From Sophora flavescens (Eukaryota; Streptophyta; Magnoliopsida; Fabales; Fabaceae), in NCBI GenBank assembly GCA_030762895.1, contig CM061067.1:54027667-54091666 (forward strand): a DNA stretch of 64,000 bases, written 5' to 3'. The notes below the pieces were generated by a model. That model ran no database searches. It had not been told where the DNA came from and saw only the letters and a program-made list of their open reading frames with translations. Shown in pieces: positions 11,787-23,864 of the stretch (its first letter is position 1; every line of letters starts with the position of its first letter). Position numbers and translations under genes: made by a program.

Positions 11787-11851
11787 TCAAGTTTGGGCAA
11801 GGATAGCACTTCTTAATTCTAGTCTTGTTAAGAGTCAATGTAGATATATGC

Positions 11852-11863
11852 CAAGGTGGAGAT
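11852..11863 (+). other. Polypurine tract of the Copia element
   Basis: AAGGTGGAGAT-type purine run directly before the 3' LTR start TGTTGATTCC, the usual plus-strand priming site in plant Copia elements. Confidence 0.8.
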
Positions 11864-11949
11864 TGTTGATTCCATGGCATATCAAAGTTGGTTATTATGC
11901 AGTAACAGATTCTGTTATTTCTGTTAGACATTTCCCCTCTTTCTATTGT

Positions 11950-11982
<33 letters not shown>

Positions 11983-12320
11983 AGCATCCCCTTCAGTTGC
12001 TGAGAGAGAGAGATCGATACAATCAAGTCTTAGCCACATAGAGTTACAAAGTGTCAAGTGAGAGAAAGCTAGTTTTACTAGGTGAACTTGGGTGTAATTG
12101 GGGCTAAGGGATCAGTGAGATCAAGTAGAAGCTGAAAGGAAGATCTTCTTCCATCTTGTAATTGGATTGACTCTTGAATAGACTGGACTTAAGCTTGTGC
12201 TTAGTCCCAAAGACGTAGGAATCGATTTGGCCGAACTCCGTCATCAAATCCTTGGTGTGTTCTTTCCTTTATCATCAATCTTTTATGTTCTTTGAATTGT
12301 TTTCTATTTTCTGCGTATAC
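11864..12320 (+). repeat. 3' LTR of the Copia element, 3'-truncated
   Basis: Matches 7287-7764 closely (the (TA)n tract is shorter) and then stops at GTATAC. The remaining 54 bases of the 5' LTR are absent and are replaced by the second copy of the host segment. Confidence 0.85.
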
Positions 12321-12355
12321 TTTTACATTTAATGGTCAACCTAGCTTTGATTCTT
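12321..12355 (+). repeat. Host segment, copy 2, left part
   Basis: Matches 7211-7245. It continues after the foldback element at 14357 (TGATTCTTTGTTT...TTGTTGGCATATGTGTA), matching 7240-7280. Confidence 0.75.
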
Positions 12356-12477
12356 GGCTTTTTGACCAAACTGGGTTCCTTTTAGAAACTATTTACCAGT
12401 TTAGGGTTGTTCTGAAACTATTTACCAATGGGGGGTCGTTTTGAATATTTTATTATTTTTGGGTCTGACGGGTCAAA

Positions 12478-12525
12478 GGCGCCACTGCAGATGGCGCCTT
12501 TGAAGGCGCCACTGCAGTTGGCGCC
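12478..12525. repeat. GGCGCC/CTGCAG palindromic module
   Basis: GGCGCC starts at 12478, 12493, 12505 and 12520; the outer pairs are 15 bp apart with CTGCAG between them. The inverted counterpart is in the right arm near 14183-14234. Confidence 0.8.
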
Positions 12526-12739
12526 TACTGTTTCATAAAAAAATATATATATATATTAAAAGGGGAGGCGCCAAAGGCAGTGGCGTCCTCCCCCACCCAC
12601 TCTGATGCGCTCTTTGTGCGAAGACCCCTTTTCCTCTCTTTCTTTTTTTTTTTTTTTTTGATTTTGACTATTTTAAAAAGATAAAAAATGTATTTATAAA
12701 AAAATTTATTTGACTTTTTTAAAAAAATAAAAAAATTAT

Positions 12740-13275
12740 TTCTAAAAAACCCATCCACCAGATAATGAACTGAATTCATCAGATATTTGTACCCGATTCA
12801 CCGGATATTTACACATACTTAACCAAAAAAATTTATTTGACTTTTTTAAAAAAATACAAATTTTATTTCTAAAAAAACCCATTCAACAGATAATGAACTG
12901 AATTCACCAGATATTTGTACATGATTCACCAGATATTTGCACATACTTAACCAAAAAAATTATTTCTCAAAAAAACCTATTCACCAGATAATGAACTGAA
13001 TTCACCAGCACTTTTTTTTTTATAAATTTTGACTGTTTTAAAAAAATAAAAATTTTGTTTCTAAAAAAACCCATTCACCAGATAATGAACTGAATTCACC
13101 AGATATTTGTACAGGATTCACCAGATATTTGCACATACTTAACCAAAAAAATTATTTCTCAAAAAAACCATTCACCAGATAATGAACTGAATTCACCAGA
13201 TATTTGTACCCGATTCACCAAATATTTACACATACTTAACTAAAAAAAATTTTTCTCAAAAAAACCCATTCACCT
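12740..13275. repeat. Tandem units in the left arm of the foldback element
   Basis: About five irregular copies of a unit holding CCATTCACCAGATAATGAACTG, GATATTTGTAC and GCACATACTTAACC. Inverted copies lie in the right arm at about 13653-13960. Confidence 0.75.
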
Positions 13276-14038
13276 TAAAAGCTGAAACAATGAAGAACAA
13301 GCATCGCCTCCTTGAGAATTGAGGCATTGTTATGAATGAGAAAGGAGGCAACTTTACATGTGAGAGAGTAGGAAGTAGAAATGGGTAGGAGTGAGTGAGA
13401 GTATATATATACGTATAACTTAGCAAGAGGGGTTTTCTTTTCTATTTCTTTCTAATTTTAATAAATAAATTTTATTCATTGGACATGGTCAACTCATTAG
13501 TTTGCCAACAAGAAAAACAAGTGCATGCACACGCCAGGTTCACCTCCCCTTTTCTTTTTCTTTTTCTTTTTCTACACGTTCGTTCTGCTATCTTTCTTTT
13601 TCGGCTTTTTGACCAAACTGGGTTCCTTTTAGAAACTATTTACCAGTTTAGATATCTGGTGAATGGGTTTTTTTTGAGAAATAAATACAAGAGAAACCAG
13701 GTACAAATTATAATTTCAATAGTTCACTCTCATTATATTATATATAATACAAGAGAAACCGCGGTGTCTCCATAATCAGTCGGTATGTGCAAATATCTCG
13801 TGAATTCGATTCATTATCCGGTGAATGGGTTTTTTAGAAATAAAATTTGTATTTTTTTAAAAAGTCAAATAAATTTTTTGGTTAAGTATGTGTAAATATC
13901 CGGTGAATCGGGTACAAATATCTAATGAATTCAGTTCATTATCTGGTGGATGGGTTTTTTAGAAATAATTTTTTTATTTTTTTAAAAAAGTCAAATAAAT
14001 TTTTTTATAAATAATTTTTTATCTTTTTAAAATAGTCA

Positions 14039-14076
<38 letters not shown>

Positions 14077-14089
14077 AAAGGGGCTGCCT

Positions 14090-14118
14090 GCTACAGTAGC
14101 GCGTAGCGCTACTGTAGC
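14090..14118. repeat. Perfect 13-bp inverted repeat with 3-base loop
   Basis: GCTACAGTAGCGC (14090-14102), GTA, then its exact reverse complement (14106-14118). It sits between a long A run and the GGCGCC region of the right arm. Confidence 0.85.
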
Positions 14119-14364
14119 TGGCAGGGGGGACGCCACTGCCTTTGGCGCCTCCCCTTTTAATTTTTTTTTTTTTTATGAAACAGTAGGCGCCAACTGCAGT
14201 GGTGCCTTCAAAGGCGCCATCTGCAGTGGCGCCTTTGACCCGTCAGACCCAAAAATAATAAAATATTCAAAACGACCCCCCATTGGTAAATAGTTTCAGA
14301 ACAACCCTAAACTGGTAAATAGTTTCTAAAAAGAACCCAGTTTGGTCAAAAAGCCATGATTCTT

Positions 14365-15654
14365 TGTTTCTCTTACTTGTTGGCATATGTGTATATGCAT
14401 GTGTTTGTTGTGTATGTGCATGAAAGAGGGAGAGCTAGGTAGTCTCCCCCGCCAAAGCATGCATTTGCACAGGTGCTCCTCTAGTATATCACCGTGTAAT
14501 GCATTGCATAAGAAAAAACATTATATCTTTTTTGTGATGGGAATGGGAAAGAGTGGCAAACGAGGATACTAAATATTCTAATATTGATTGATAAAGAAAA
14601 CCTATCCATGACAAATTAATGACAATGTAGAGCAGCAACTGTGCATCTAATTGTAGTTGCTTTGGCAACAAGCGTACAATGAAAATTGAAAAGGGCTTCC
14701 TCTCAATGATCGCTATAGGGGTCAATGGTGGCAATTTAGACTAAGACACCTTAATAGCTAGGTCTCTGTTCACAACCTCCTCTCTGTCCCTATTGGGTTA
14801 TGGGTTATTTAATATTGGCCACTTATTCCCTATATATTGCTTTAATTTCTTCTATCTTTCTTATCAATTTCATTTCAAAGTTACTAGTTATGACAGCCCA
14901 CGTGAAACGAACCCTCTGCTTTGGTGCCATGCATCTTACTGATGAGCCTTTCAATTAGGCCTTTGCATCTCTTCCTCAGCTTTTTAATGTCTTCGTTTTT
15001 TTTTCAGATATATATCTGATTATAAATATTATTTTTGTTAAAAAATTAATTTTTTTTATTTATAAAAACTCAATTTTAAAATTTATTGATTAAGGCCTTC
15101 AATTCTATTTTCATTGTTAATTTAAAAAATATTTAAATAATATTGATCAATCAATTTTTAGGGCATATATGTCATGTGTTTCATTTATATTATAAATTAT
15201 TTTTATTTATTAAATTAAATATTTTTTTACTTTGAATATTTTTATAAATAATTTTATTAATTAAGCACAAGTATATTTAATTGATGATAATGAAAAGTTA
15301 ATCCCTTAAATTTAAGAGGTCATCAAACAATACTTCACTAAAAAAACTATACTGAAATATGAATTCGATGCGCTAGAGTGTTCGCTAATCACTAGAATCA
15401 TCCTTTAATTAGTCTCGGAAATTTTTTTAGCAATAATATTGAATATTTATTTAAAATACATAATTATTTATCTCAATGATTTTGAATGATCATGTGACTA
15501 TTCCTTTTTAATAATAAAAAGCAACCTAAGATACTCGTTTTTTTAAAGACATTTTTTTAAGTAAAAAGCAAACATTAATAAAAACTAAAGAATAAAAAAG
15601 AAAAGTAATTTTTTTTGAGCAAATTTTTTAAACTGTATTTATACAAATAGAATA
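14365..15654. other. Intergenic AT-rich sequence, no gene seen
   Basis: Continues the host segment and then becomes very AT-rich. Short open frames have no recognisable motif. No RNA gene or terminal repeats were identified. Confidence 0.5.
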
Positions 15655-16200
15655 ATTTTTTTTACTAAAAAGATATTCATTCATTCAAATGGATAAACTA
15701 TATCGAAAACAACACAAATCCAACATCGCTAAAAACCGAAAATGATGAATCTGCGAACAAACTCACAACACCTAGGTTAATAGCATAACATGACAAAATC
15801 AAAATACCTACAAAAGTGATAAAATCAAAGTCACCGGAATACTCATGTCCGGATCTATAACATTGACGCCCAATTCTTGATCAAATCTGTGATGGATCGA
15901 AGTAGACCTACCAATCTGAACCAAACGAACACCGCACAAAGACGGGAAACCAAACAACGTCTCATAAAGACGACGAACAACAATACCGCCGCACACAGAC
16001 GACGAAAAAACGAAAAAAACCAGATCTATGTGGAAAAACCACTTATTTAGATAAAAGGGGAAAAAACGAAGTAATGGGGTGATTCCAGGCCAAAATGGTC
16101 CAAAACCACCCCCTCTAGTGGTGACACGCGGCTCTCTATAGAGAGAAGGGAAAGAGTTTGAAGTTAGAGAGAGAATAAGGTTTTTGTTTTCTTATTTTTT
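15655..16200 (-). mobile_element. LINE-like dispersed repeat
   Basis: Read on the minus strand, it ends in GAATGAATGAATATC, a short T run and an A tail (plus 15655-15680), the same end as the repeat at 3122-3252. Its inner part carries a weak 62-residue open frame (15996-15808) without known motifs. There is no reverse transcriptase, so it is either a short derivative or a 5'-truncated copy. The LINE assignment rests only on the tail. Confidence 0.4.
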
Positions 16201-16220
16201 GCAAATAGAATAAAGGTTAA

Positions 16221-16609
16221 AGTAATCTTCTTCTGGTCCCTGTACGTGACATTGATTTTCAATTTGGTCTCTATACGTAAAAAGTTATCAATTTGGTCCC
16301 TATACGTGATACTGATTTTCAATTTGGTCCTCATCGTTAATTGGTCCTTATATAAGAGGGACCAAATTGTAAATTATTATCACATATAGGGACCAAATCG
16401 AAAATAATTGTTACATGTAGAGACCGATTTCAAAATTTTTTTGTTGAATTGGTCCCAATATGTGACAATAATTTACAATTTGGTTCTTTTATATAGGGAC
16501 CAATTAGAGGTGAGGATCAAATTAAAAATCAGTAGCACGTATAGGAACCAAATTGATAACTTTTTACGTATAGAGACCAAATTAAAAAATTAATATCACA
16601 TATAGGACC
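16221..16609. mobile_element. MITE, palindromic, main part (split by the Ogre-like element)
   Basis: Left end AGTAATCTTCTTCTGGTCCC after TTAA. The body is inverted, with repeated GGGACCAAATTG-type segments on both strands. The right end resumes after the LTR element at 28722 (GGACCAAAAGATTAT, then TTAA at 28737). The uninterrupted MITE would be about 400 bp with TTAA at each side. Confidence 0.7.
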
Positions 16610-19018
16610 TGTGAACACCTAATTTTGTCCGGATGCCTTTTTAATTAAAGTTTTGAAAAGAAATAAAATAAATAAATACATAAATAAAATCAAATAAATC
16701 AATCGAAAAAATCAAACTGCTTCTGAAATCTTTCTTTTCCACTAGTTCACTCCACCACAGCACAAGGCTCAAGCAAGTAAACACCATTATGGGTATTGTT
16801 CAGAACTTGGGGAAAAGGGTTATGCCTAGATCAGAGAAAAGAGGCACAAAAATGGGAATTGAAGGGACTAGAGCATGGTAGCCTCTGCAACACTCAAGCT
16901 TGCAAGGTCCCAATGACAATGAGCAGAGTTCATCTCCTTCTACAAATAGAGGACAGCAGCAACAAAGAAGGAAAAGGGAAAATTCTTCTGCTCCATTTCT
17001 CTGTTTCTGCTTTCAAAAAGGTAACAAAATTGTCAACCAAAATATTGAGAGAAAGAGAGCAAGAACAGGGAGAAGAAAACTGGGTAAAAAGAAAAGGACC
17101 CAGAAACCACAATCCTTTTTTTCTCCTTAACCACAACCACTGTTTCTTGGTTGATTTTCTTTTTCCTCCCCCTGACAGAACCATCTCCTTCTCCCTTCCC
17201 TCTTGGTCCTTCCCTTCTTTCACGTTTTTTTTCTCTTCTCCTTCGACCGAACCCTTCTTCCTCCTTCAACCCTTCTTCCTCCTTCAAACCCACACATCTC
17301 CTTCTTCCTCATATCCTCTTCTTCTTCCTCCATACAAGATCCTCTCCCTCCTCCACTCCATCTCAGAACCGCGACCACCGCGCCGCCTGGGAGACGCTTG
17401 ACTGTCGATCGCCGACGTAGAAAGGAGGATACCGTGCTACTGCTCACGACCGCGCCGCCTGTCTGGCGTCGAACCGCCACCTCTACCGCGCGAACCAGTC
17501 CGAACCACCACGAACGGTCGTCCGCGCCACCGTCCGCCTTGGCCACTGGTCCCAGCTGCATCCATCAACATCCCCTTTGAATTCCATTGTTGGTAACAAT
17601 GAAGCTTGGGAGCCCCTGTGGCTTCCCCTGCTGCCTTCCTTTCTGTTGTTTTGTTGTTTTGTGCCCATTTTTTATGTCTGTTGCTAAATCACTAGGGTTT
17701 GATATCTGGTTGGGTTTGGGTTTATAGCATGTGGCCCATTTGTTTGTTTCTCATTTATGTTGTTTTATTATTTTTAGAATTTGGGCCAAACAAAAAAACA
17801 AAAAGAGTAATTTGTTTCTAAAATGTTTTGGGCTCTATCTGGTAGGCCTGATTTTGTCTTCAAAAATTTTGTGATTGGACCAGGGATGTAGCTAGACCCA
17901 TCAGCATGAAATATAAGCTGTGGGCTAACTACTAGGTCTCTCTTTTTACTGATATGGGCCTTTTCCAGATTTGGGTCAGATCCTTCCTTTTTTTTAAAAA
18001 AAATTTAAAAAAATAAAAATGCTTTAATAAAAATTAACTAACATAAAAATTAAAAGATTTATGTTAAAACAAAAAAATCTCTTAAATAAATTTTGTTAAT
18101 TCACGCAACAATCTACGACGTTGATGTATGATTTTTCATCCTCAAGTGTCGTATGAATTGTAAGGGTTTATCGTGTAGCACTGCTATCTTGGACTATACG
18201 CAAAAGTGAATTTATTCTGAAATAAATCCTTTTTAAAATAAAATCAAAACAAAATCAAATCTTTTCAAAAGAACTACGTGGCTTTGAGTTTCCCATCGCA
18301 CCCGGGAATACGTAGGAGCAAGATAAATCATCTTGTCGGGCCAAAACTAAATTTTCCCCTTTTTATATCTCCTTTTTATGTTAAAATAATTAATCAAAAA
18401 ATTAAACTTTGCTATTTTTAGGGATGCTCTATGGACACGGTGCCATGTTCAGTCCCTTAGATTTGAGGTTGCCCTGTGGACTCATGTGCCACGTTCAACC
18501 TCATTTAATTAATTTTCCTTTTTTTGCATCCCGTTTTTACGTTAAAATAATTAATCAAAAAGTTAAACTTTTCCTTTTTTAGGGATGTTCTATGGACACG
18601 GTGTCATGCTCAGTCCCTTAGATTTGAGATTACCCTGTGGACTCATGTGCCATGTTCAACCTCATTTAATTTTTCTAAACAATAAATTTAAAAATATAAA
18701 AACTGATAAAAATCTAAAATATTTAAAATTAAAAATAACACTTTCTTGTAAATAATTTTTTGGTAGAATAAATATTTAAAAGGTTATTAAAATGTTTTTG
18801 CACAATTAACTTGAGGTACCGTTTTTTAAACGGGCGATGTGGGGTGCTAATACCTTCCCTACTCGTAACCGACTCCTGGACTCATATCTCTCTTTTTTAA
18901 AAGACCAGTTTACCTTTAAATAATTGTGTTTTCTAATATTTTCCCAATAAAAATTTTAGTGGCGACTCCTCTGTTTTTACCTTCTTTTCCGCGGCTCCCA
19001 GACGGGACGGTCGCGACA
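16610..19018 (+). repeat. 5' LTR of the Ogre-like element
   Basis: Starts TGTGAACACCTAATTTTGTC and ends GGTCGCGACA. It includes a long CT-rich stretch (about 17140-17340) followed by a GC-rich part (17365-17560). Open frames inside (for example 16796-17401) repeat in the other LTR and are not considered genes. Confidence 0.92.
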
Positions 19019-19020
19019 GC

Positions 19021-19038
19021 TGGGGACTCCACTAGGGA
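19021..19038 (+). other. Primer-binding site of the Ogre-like element
   Basis: TGGGGACTCCACTAGGGA two bases after the LTR. It is close in form to primer sites of legume Ogre elements, which are reported to pair with tRNA-Arg; I have not verified the match to a particular tRNA. Confidence 0.65.
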
Positions 19039-20190
19039 CTTTAGAGGGTCAGGCCTATCATAGTTGGTTGTGCAACTTCTTTTAATTATTTTGAAAATAT
19101 TAGTTTTACCCCTCATTGTTTTATTTGTTTTGTAAATTGTTATATGCTTTAATATATGCCTTTGTATATTCTTGCAACCTTAGGGTAGAGAACTTCTGTA
19201 CTTGTACTGTTTGTTCTTTTTACAGGTTTGGGGTAGTTTTATTTTAGTAGGTTTTGTGAAGGTTTGTGTGCTCCCATCACACACATCACTATCACCACTT
19301 GCACACACTTTTGGCTCTATGCCCGAGCTTGCTCAAAACTCAAGGATTAGGCGGTGTCTCGACATTGTCATTGAAGAGGTCTCGTACCTCCCTGATATTT
19401 GTTGATTCACCACTCAGGTTGTACCTGATATCATGGGATGGTCATATTGAGAGGGCTTATCCCTACTTGTGGCTAGACTCATGAGTTGGATCCTTATCTT
19501 TCGAGATAGGGGCAATCTGGGGACCATGGATTTTAGAAGTTTAGAACCTACCCAATTTTCACTGATAGAGCAAACTTAGGGGCCAACCAATTAGAGTTAT
19601 GACATCAGCTGTGTCCGACCCTAAGTTTTAACCGTCTTAAGACACAAAAGGGGGCATGATTATTCTCTACCTTTCTCTTCATATTCATACATCCATTTCA
19701 ATTTTCAAAACAGGAAACGACACATTTAAAAAAAAAAAACCATTTCATGCATTCAAAAAAGAAAAAAAGAACTTTTTTTTCTTCATTTGTCTCTAAACAA
19801 AGAATTCTCATTTGTCTCCAAACAAAGAAAATAAATTCATTCATCTCATGCATTTATAAAAAATGATTCTTCTAAAAAAAATAAAATTAAAATAAAATAA
19901 AAATAAATAAGAAGCTCATTTCATGTATCACTGTTTTGATAGAAGTTCCTTCATGCATCTCATGTATTAAAATTTGGGTAAGTATAAAAATAAAAAAGTA
20001 AATCTTTTCCATGCAACCCGTGCATTAACACCTTCTTGGGTCAAGAAAAATCTTTTTCATGCATCTCAAAAGGTTATCTTCAGTAAACTTTCACAAATAA
20101 GGATTTAATCCCTTTTCCCCAAACTTCACAGTGACTTTTTGAATAATTGCTCTGCGGCACCCTTATTGGACTCGATCACAAGCCAAAATC
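19039..20190 (+). other. Leader of the Ogre-like element
   Basis: Long untranslated leader between the primer site and gag. No open frame with recognisable content was found. Confidence 0.6.
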
Positions 20191-21958
20191 ATGGATGAGG
20201 ATGAGTAAACTCAAAAGTTCATAGAAGACTGGAGTCAACTCAAAGAGAAGATGACCCAAATAATGGTAATGTTGCAAGTCATGCAGAAGGAAAAGAACAC
20301 GAATGAGAATCCTTCAGCCTCAACTGAAGAGCAGCCGGCCATACCTCTTCTCACTCATGAGAACAACCAACAAGGGGTCGTGATGCCTTTCACTGGCTAC
20401 CCAAGCAATCAAAATCGTCCTTCATTTGACCCAAGCAATCCCCCATATGGTCTCCCTCGAGGATTTGTGCCGCCAGTCGCCCCTGGTCCAACAAATGGCA
20501 ATCCAAACTCACAAAACACAACCCAGACACAGATCCCCACCAATTATATGGTGCATTCCGTTAACCCAAACACTCCACCATTCACCTTCCACATTGGTGC
20601 CAATGGGATCCAAGTGGCACAGAGCTTCGCTTCCCCACAGTATGTTCCCTGTGAATCGGTCGTGTGGGAATCCTCAATCCATAGAAAAGTTGGAGGTTCT
20701 AGAGGAAAGATCGCGAACTATTGAAGGGGCAAACAGTCATGGTCTTCGGGATGCCTCTGAACTCTGTCTAGTGCCCAATGTCGTAATACCTCCAAAATTC
20801 AAAGTGCCAGATTTTGACAAATACATAGGAACCACTTGTCCAAAAAGCCACTTAACCATGTACGTCGGGAAGATGGCATCACATGTCCAGGATGATAAGC
20901 TCTTGATTCATTTCTTCCAAGATAGTTTGACTGGGGCAGCCTCAAATTGGTACATACACCTCGAGCGGGCCCACATTCGATCCTTCAAAGACCTAACAGA
21001 TGCATTCCTGAAACAATACAAGTATAATATTGACATGGCTCCTGATAGGATGCAACTTCAAAATATGTTAAAAAGGGATACAGAAACCTTCAAGGAGTAT
21101 GCACAACGGTGGAGAGAATTGGCTGCTCAGGTAGAGCCCCCATTAACTGAGAAGGAAATTATAGCAATGTTCATTGATACACTTCAGCCACCCTTCTATG
21201 ATAGAATGATTGGAAGTGTATCATCAAACTTTTCTGACATGGTTATCATTGGAGAAAGAATTGAGAATGGGATGAGAAATGGTAAGATTGTTGAAAGTTC
21301 TGTGGGGGTAGCCGGGATGACAAAAGCTCCATTTGTCAAGAAGAATGAAGAAGAGGCACATGTTGTGGCATCAGAGCAAGAGTCTGAATGGTTTGGGCAT
21401 TGGATACCGGGTCAAATATCTGTCAACTCTCAACCGTCTTTTCAAACAACCTACACTCCATATTATCCATCACATCACCAACCTAACCATCCATATGTAG
21501 CCGCCATCTCACAATTTCCAACCCAATCCTATCCTATGAGGACACCATACCACCCATCAAACCCTTTCCAACATCAAACCTTTCCCACCATACCGCCCCA
21601 ACAAAACCTAAATACAAATCAAAGGAGACAACCTTACAACCCAGAAAAGAATCCCATGCAGTTTGACCCTATACCTATGACTTACACGGAGATATTGCAC
21701 AGCCTTATTGAAAAATCTTTGTTGGTCTCGGTCCCGACCAGGGCGGTGCAACCCCCATACCCAAAATGGTTTGACCCAAATGTCAAGTGTGACTATCATG
21801 GAGGAGTGATAGGTCATTCAACTGAAAATTGCAAGACCTTAAAGTATAAAGTGCAAGATCTGATCAATGCAAATGTGCTAAGTTTCCAGCGAGACACTCT
21901 TGATGCAGGAGGTTCTGGAGTCCATGCCGTAGAGGACACTTTGGAACATGACCTTTGA
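20191..21958 (+). pseudogene. Tat/Ogre-type gag (one stop, one frameshift)
   Basis: Structural protein. It starts MDEDE and is stopped at once by TAA at 20206; the frame reopens and runs through Pro/Asn/Gln-rich sequence to about 20660, where a +1 frameshift joins the second frame that continues to 21958. The core gag domain shows PPKFKVPDFDKYIGTTCPKSHL, LTGAASNWYIHLE and FLKQYKYN. The C-terminal knuckle is CDYHGGVIGHSTENCKTLK (CX2HX5HX4C), the form usual in Tat/Ogre gag. No protease follows. The early stop is one change from CAA (Gln). The frame is long enough to suggest it was working recently. Confidence 0.85.
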
Positions 21959-23860
21959 ATCTTGTGTAGAGTAATTCATTGATGCAAATCCTTTAGCTCT
22001 GCCCAAGGCTTTAGGAAGTTTTTAATAATGGGCTTACTTGTTTCAATTTCAGTATGAATAAATGAATGCATTGAGTTTCCTTCCTTTCCTTCATCTTCTG
22101 ATTTTACCTTCATCCTTCTTCTTTTTTCTTGAAAGTTATCAATAAAGCAGATCTGAAGGTGATTCTCTTTAAAAATAAAATAAAATAATAAGTGCTAGAA
22201 CCTCATCGTATGATCCTGATCACCTCATTAACCATGCTGGTTCGGACAACCATGGAAAACTTCCTCATGAGATCAACCGAAGATGATTGAGGCAATCAAA
22301 GGAAATCTTTTTGATTCAAGCTAGACTCCATGATTTGAAAAAAAAAAAAAGGGAAATTAAAAGGGAAATCAAGAAAGAGCGCTCGGTTAGGCTTTTTGCA
22401 AGTACTATCATTTTGTCTTTCATTTAAAATTTATGAAAATTAACAATCAAAATTTGAAATGAAGAATGGCCATCTTTCTATATCTTTCACATACTTGTAC
22501 TATCCCTTGTTACTCCGTTTGAGCTTGAAATTCTTTCAAAGAACCCGGGACAAGGATCACCCCTAAGCAAGGGGCAAGCATGAAAGAATCGGTGATTATG
22601 AAGCAAAAAAAAAAAAAAAACTTCAAGCAAAAAAAAAAAAAAAGAGAAATAAAAAGGAAAGTTAGAGGAAAACAAATGTTCTTAGATCATGGATCCTCAG
22701 TCCTATTCAACCTTAAAACATTTGTTTGAGCCTTATATCCTTTCCTTCATGACTCTCAACCATTGGCCGCGTTATGAGCCTAAAAAGTCCATTCTGATCA
22801 ATGAAAGATTGTTATCATTTTCATTAACTTTAATTGTGAGACAAAATGTATGTGCTTTTTCAATGCATCGCTCTCGGAAAAAGAAAAAGAAAAGACAAGA
22901 CAAAGAGAAAATGAAAAAAAATAAAAACAAATAGGAGGTGGCTCGCTGGGTTGAAAACTGCAAGGGCGACCTAGGCAAAATTAGAGCGACCCGGTAGGTT
23001 GAAAGATCGGAAGAGTAACCTGCGCAAAAGTTAGGGTCAAACAGATTTCTCGAAGCAACAAATTGGGGCAGTTTGAATTTAAAGGCAAATCATGTCCTCG
23101 GAAGGAGATTAAAGCAGTACATGAGATCATACGAGTGCCTCTTGAGGAAATGCAAATTGCAAACTGGGGTAGTTTGAAGGCGAGTCATGAAATGCTCAAT
23201 ACATGAAGACTGGAACAAACCATGTTCTTGAAAGCTGATTAAAGCGGCGCTCGAGATTATACGCATGAGAAGCTAGCACTTATCATCTTAAGAGAGTATC
23301 ACCTGAAGAAAAGTGTGAACTCCATCCCGTCATTGTTTCATTCCTTCTAACAACCTTTCAATTCTTTTACTCATATCCTTACCACTTTCCACATATTGTT
23401 ACTCCCTGTCCATCCTCTATCATTTACATACCCCTCTTTCTACCATAGACTCAATTTGCATTCTTTAATACATACTGAAAGGTGAAGCAAGTATCAATAA
23501 TGATATCATTTGGAGTTTCTCTCAGGATGCAAAGGTCATGGAAAGTACATCAATCTCCTGACAAAGGGGCAATGATGGAAAAGAAAGAGAAATCAAGCAG
23601 TCTCATCCATCGGGATAATCATTATAAATAGGCATATTTGTGACAAGGGGCAAAGCATCAATGGGGCAAGAAAATGAAAATCCGGATCAATGAGTGACAT
23701 TCCAGTTCTTCCTTAAATTTGGTTGTGACCGAAGCTTTAAGGGGCTAGAAATCAAAGAGTGGTTTGCGAAAAATGATCAAAGTTCATTATCAATCACTGA
23801 AAGAATCTCTTGCATCATGCATTATTTCATGCACCAGAATCAACATCATTGCATCACATT
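21959..23860 (+). other. Non-coding interior of the Ogre-like element
   Basis: The place where pol would lie. No aspartic protease, reverse transcriptase, RNase H or integrase motif was seen in any frame. It has A-rich stretches (about 22330, 22600-22650, 22880-22930) and two similar segments near 23095 and 23235 (GATTAAAGC..GAGAT.ATACG). Confidence 0.7.
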
Positions 23861-23864
23861 TAGG

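Larger units (their letters stand above)
7287..12320 (+). mobile_element. Decayed Copia LTR retrotransposon
   Basis: Plus-strand element with 5' LTR 7287-7818, primer site 7821, gag from 7849, protease, integrase, reverse transcriptase and RNase H to 11786, polypurine tract 11852-11863 and 3' LTR from 11864. The 3' LTR stops at 12320, about 54 bases short of the 5' LTR end. Gag/pol carries four frameshifts and two nonsense codons, yet the LTRs are still very similar, so coding decay or replication by another element's proteins is likely. Confidence 0.9.
12356..14355. mobile_element. 2.0-kb foldback (Mutator-like, non-autonomous) element
   Basis: Terminal inverted repeats begin GGCTTTTTGACCAAACTGGG and end with its reverse complement. 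Flanks TTGATTCTT (12347-12355) and ATGATTCTT (14356-14364) form a 9-bp target duplication with one mismatch. The related host copy at 7211 shows the uninterrupted site. The arms hold GGCGCC modules, then tandem units of about 110-120 bp containing ATTCACCAGATAATGAACTGAATTC. A second copy of the terminus lies inside at about 13602-13650. No transposase is encoded. The family is shared with 37772-38847 and, more distantly, 29500-29940. Confidence 0.85.

Noticed and set aside
15808..15996. 62-codon minus-strand frame
   Set aside because: No recognisable motif and part of a dispersed repeat; not supported as a gene.
16796..17580. Open frames up to 201 codons in several frames (also at 26500-27283)
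   Set aside because: They occur in both LTR copies of the Ogre-like element, overlap on both strands in CT-rich sequence and show no domain; treated as LTR composition, not genes.
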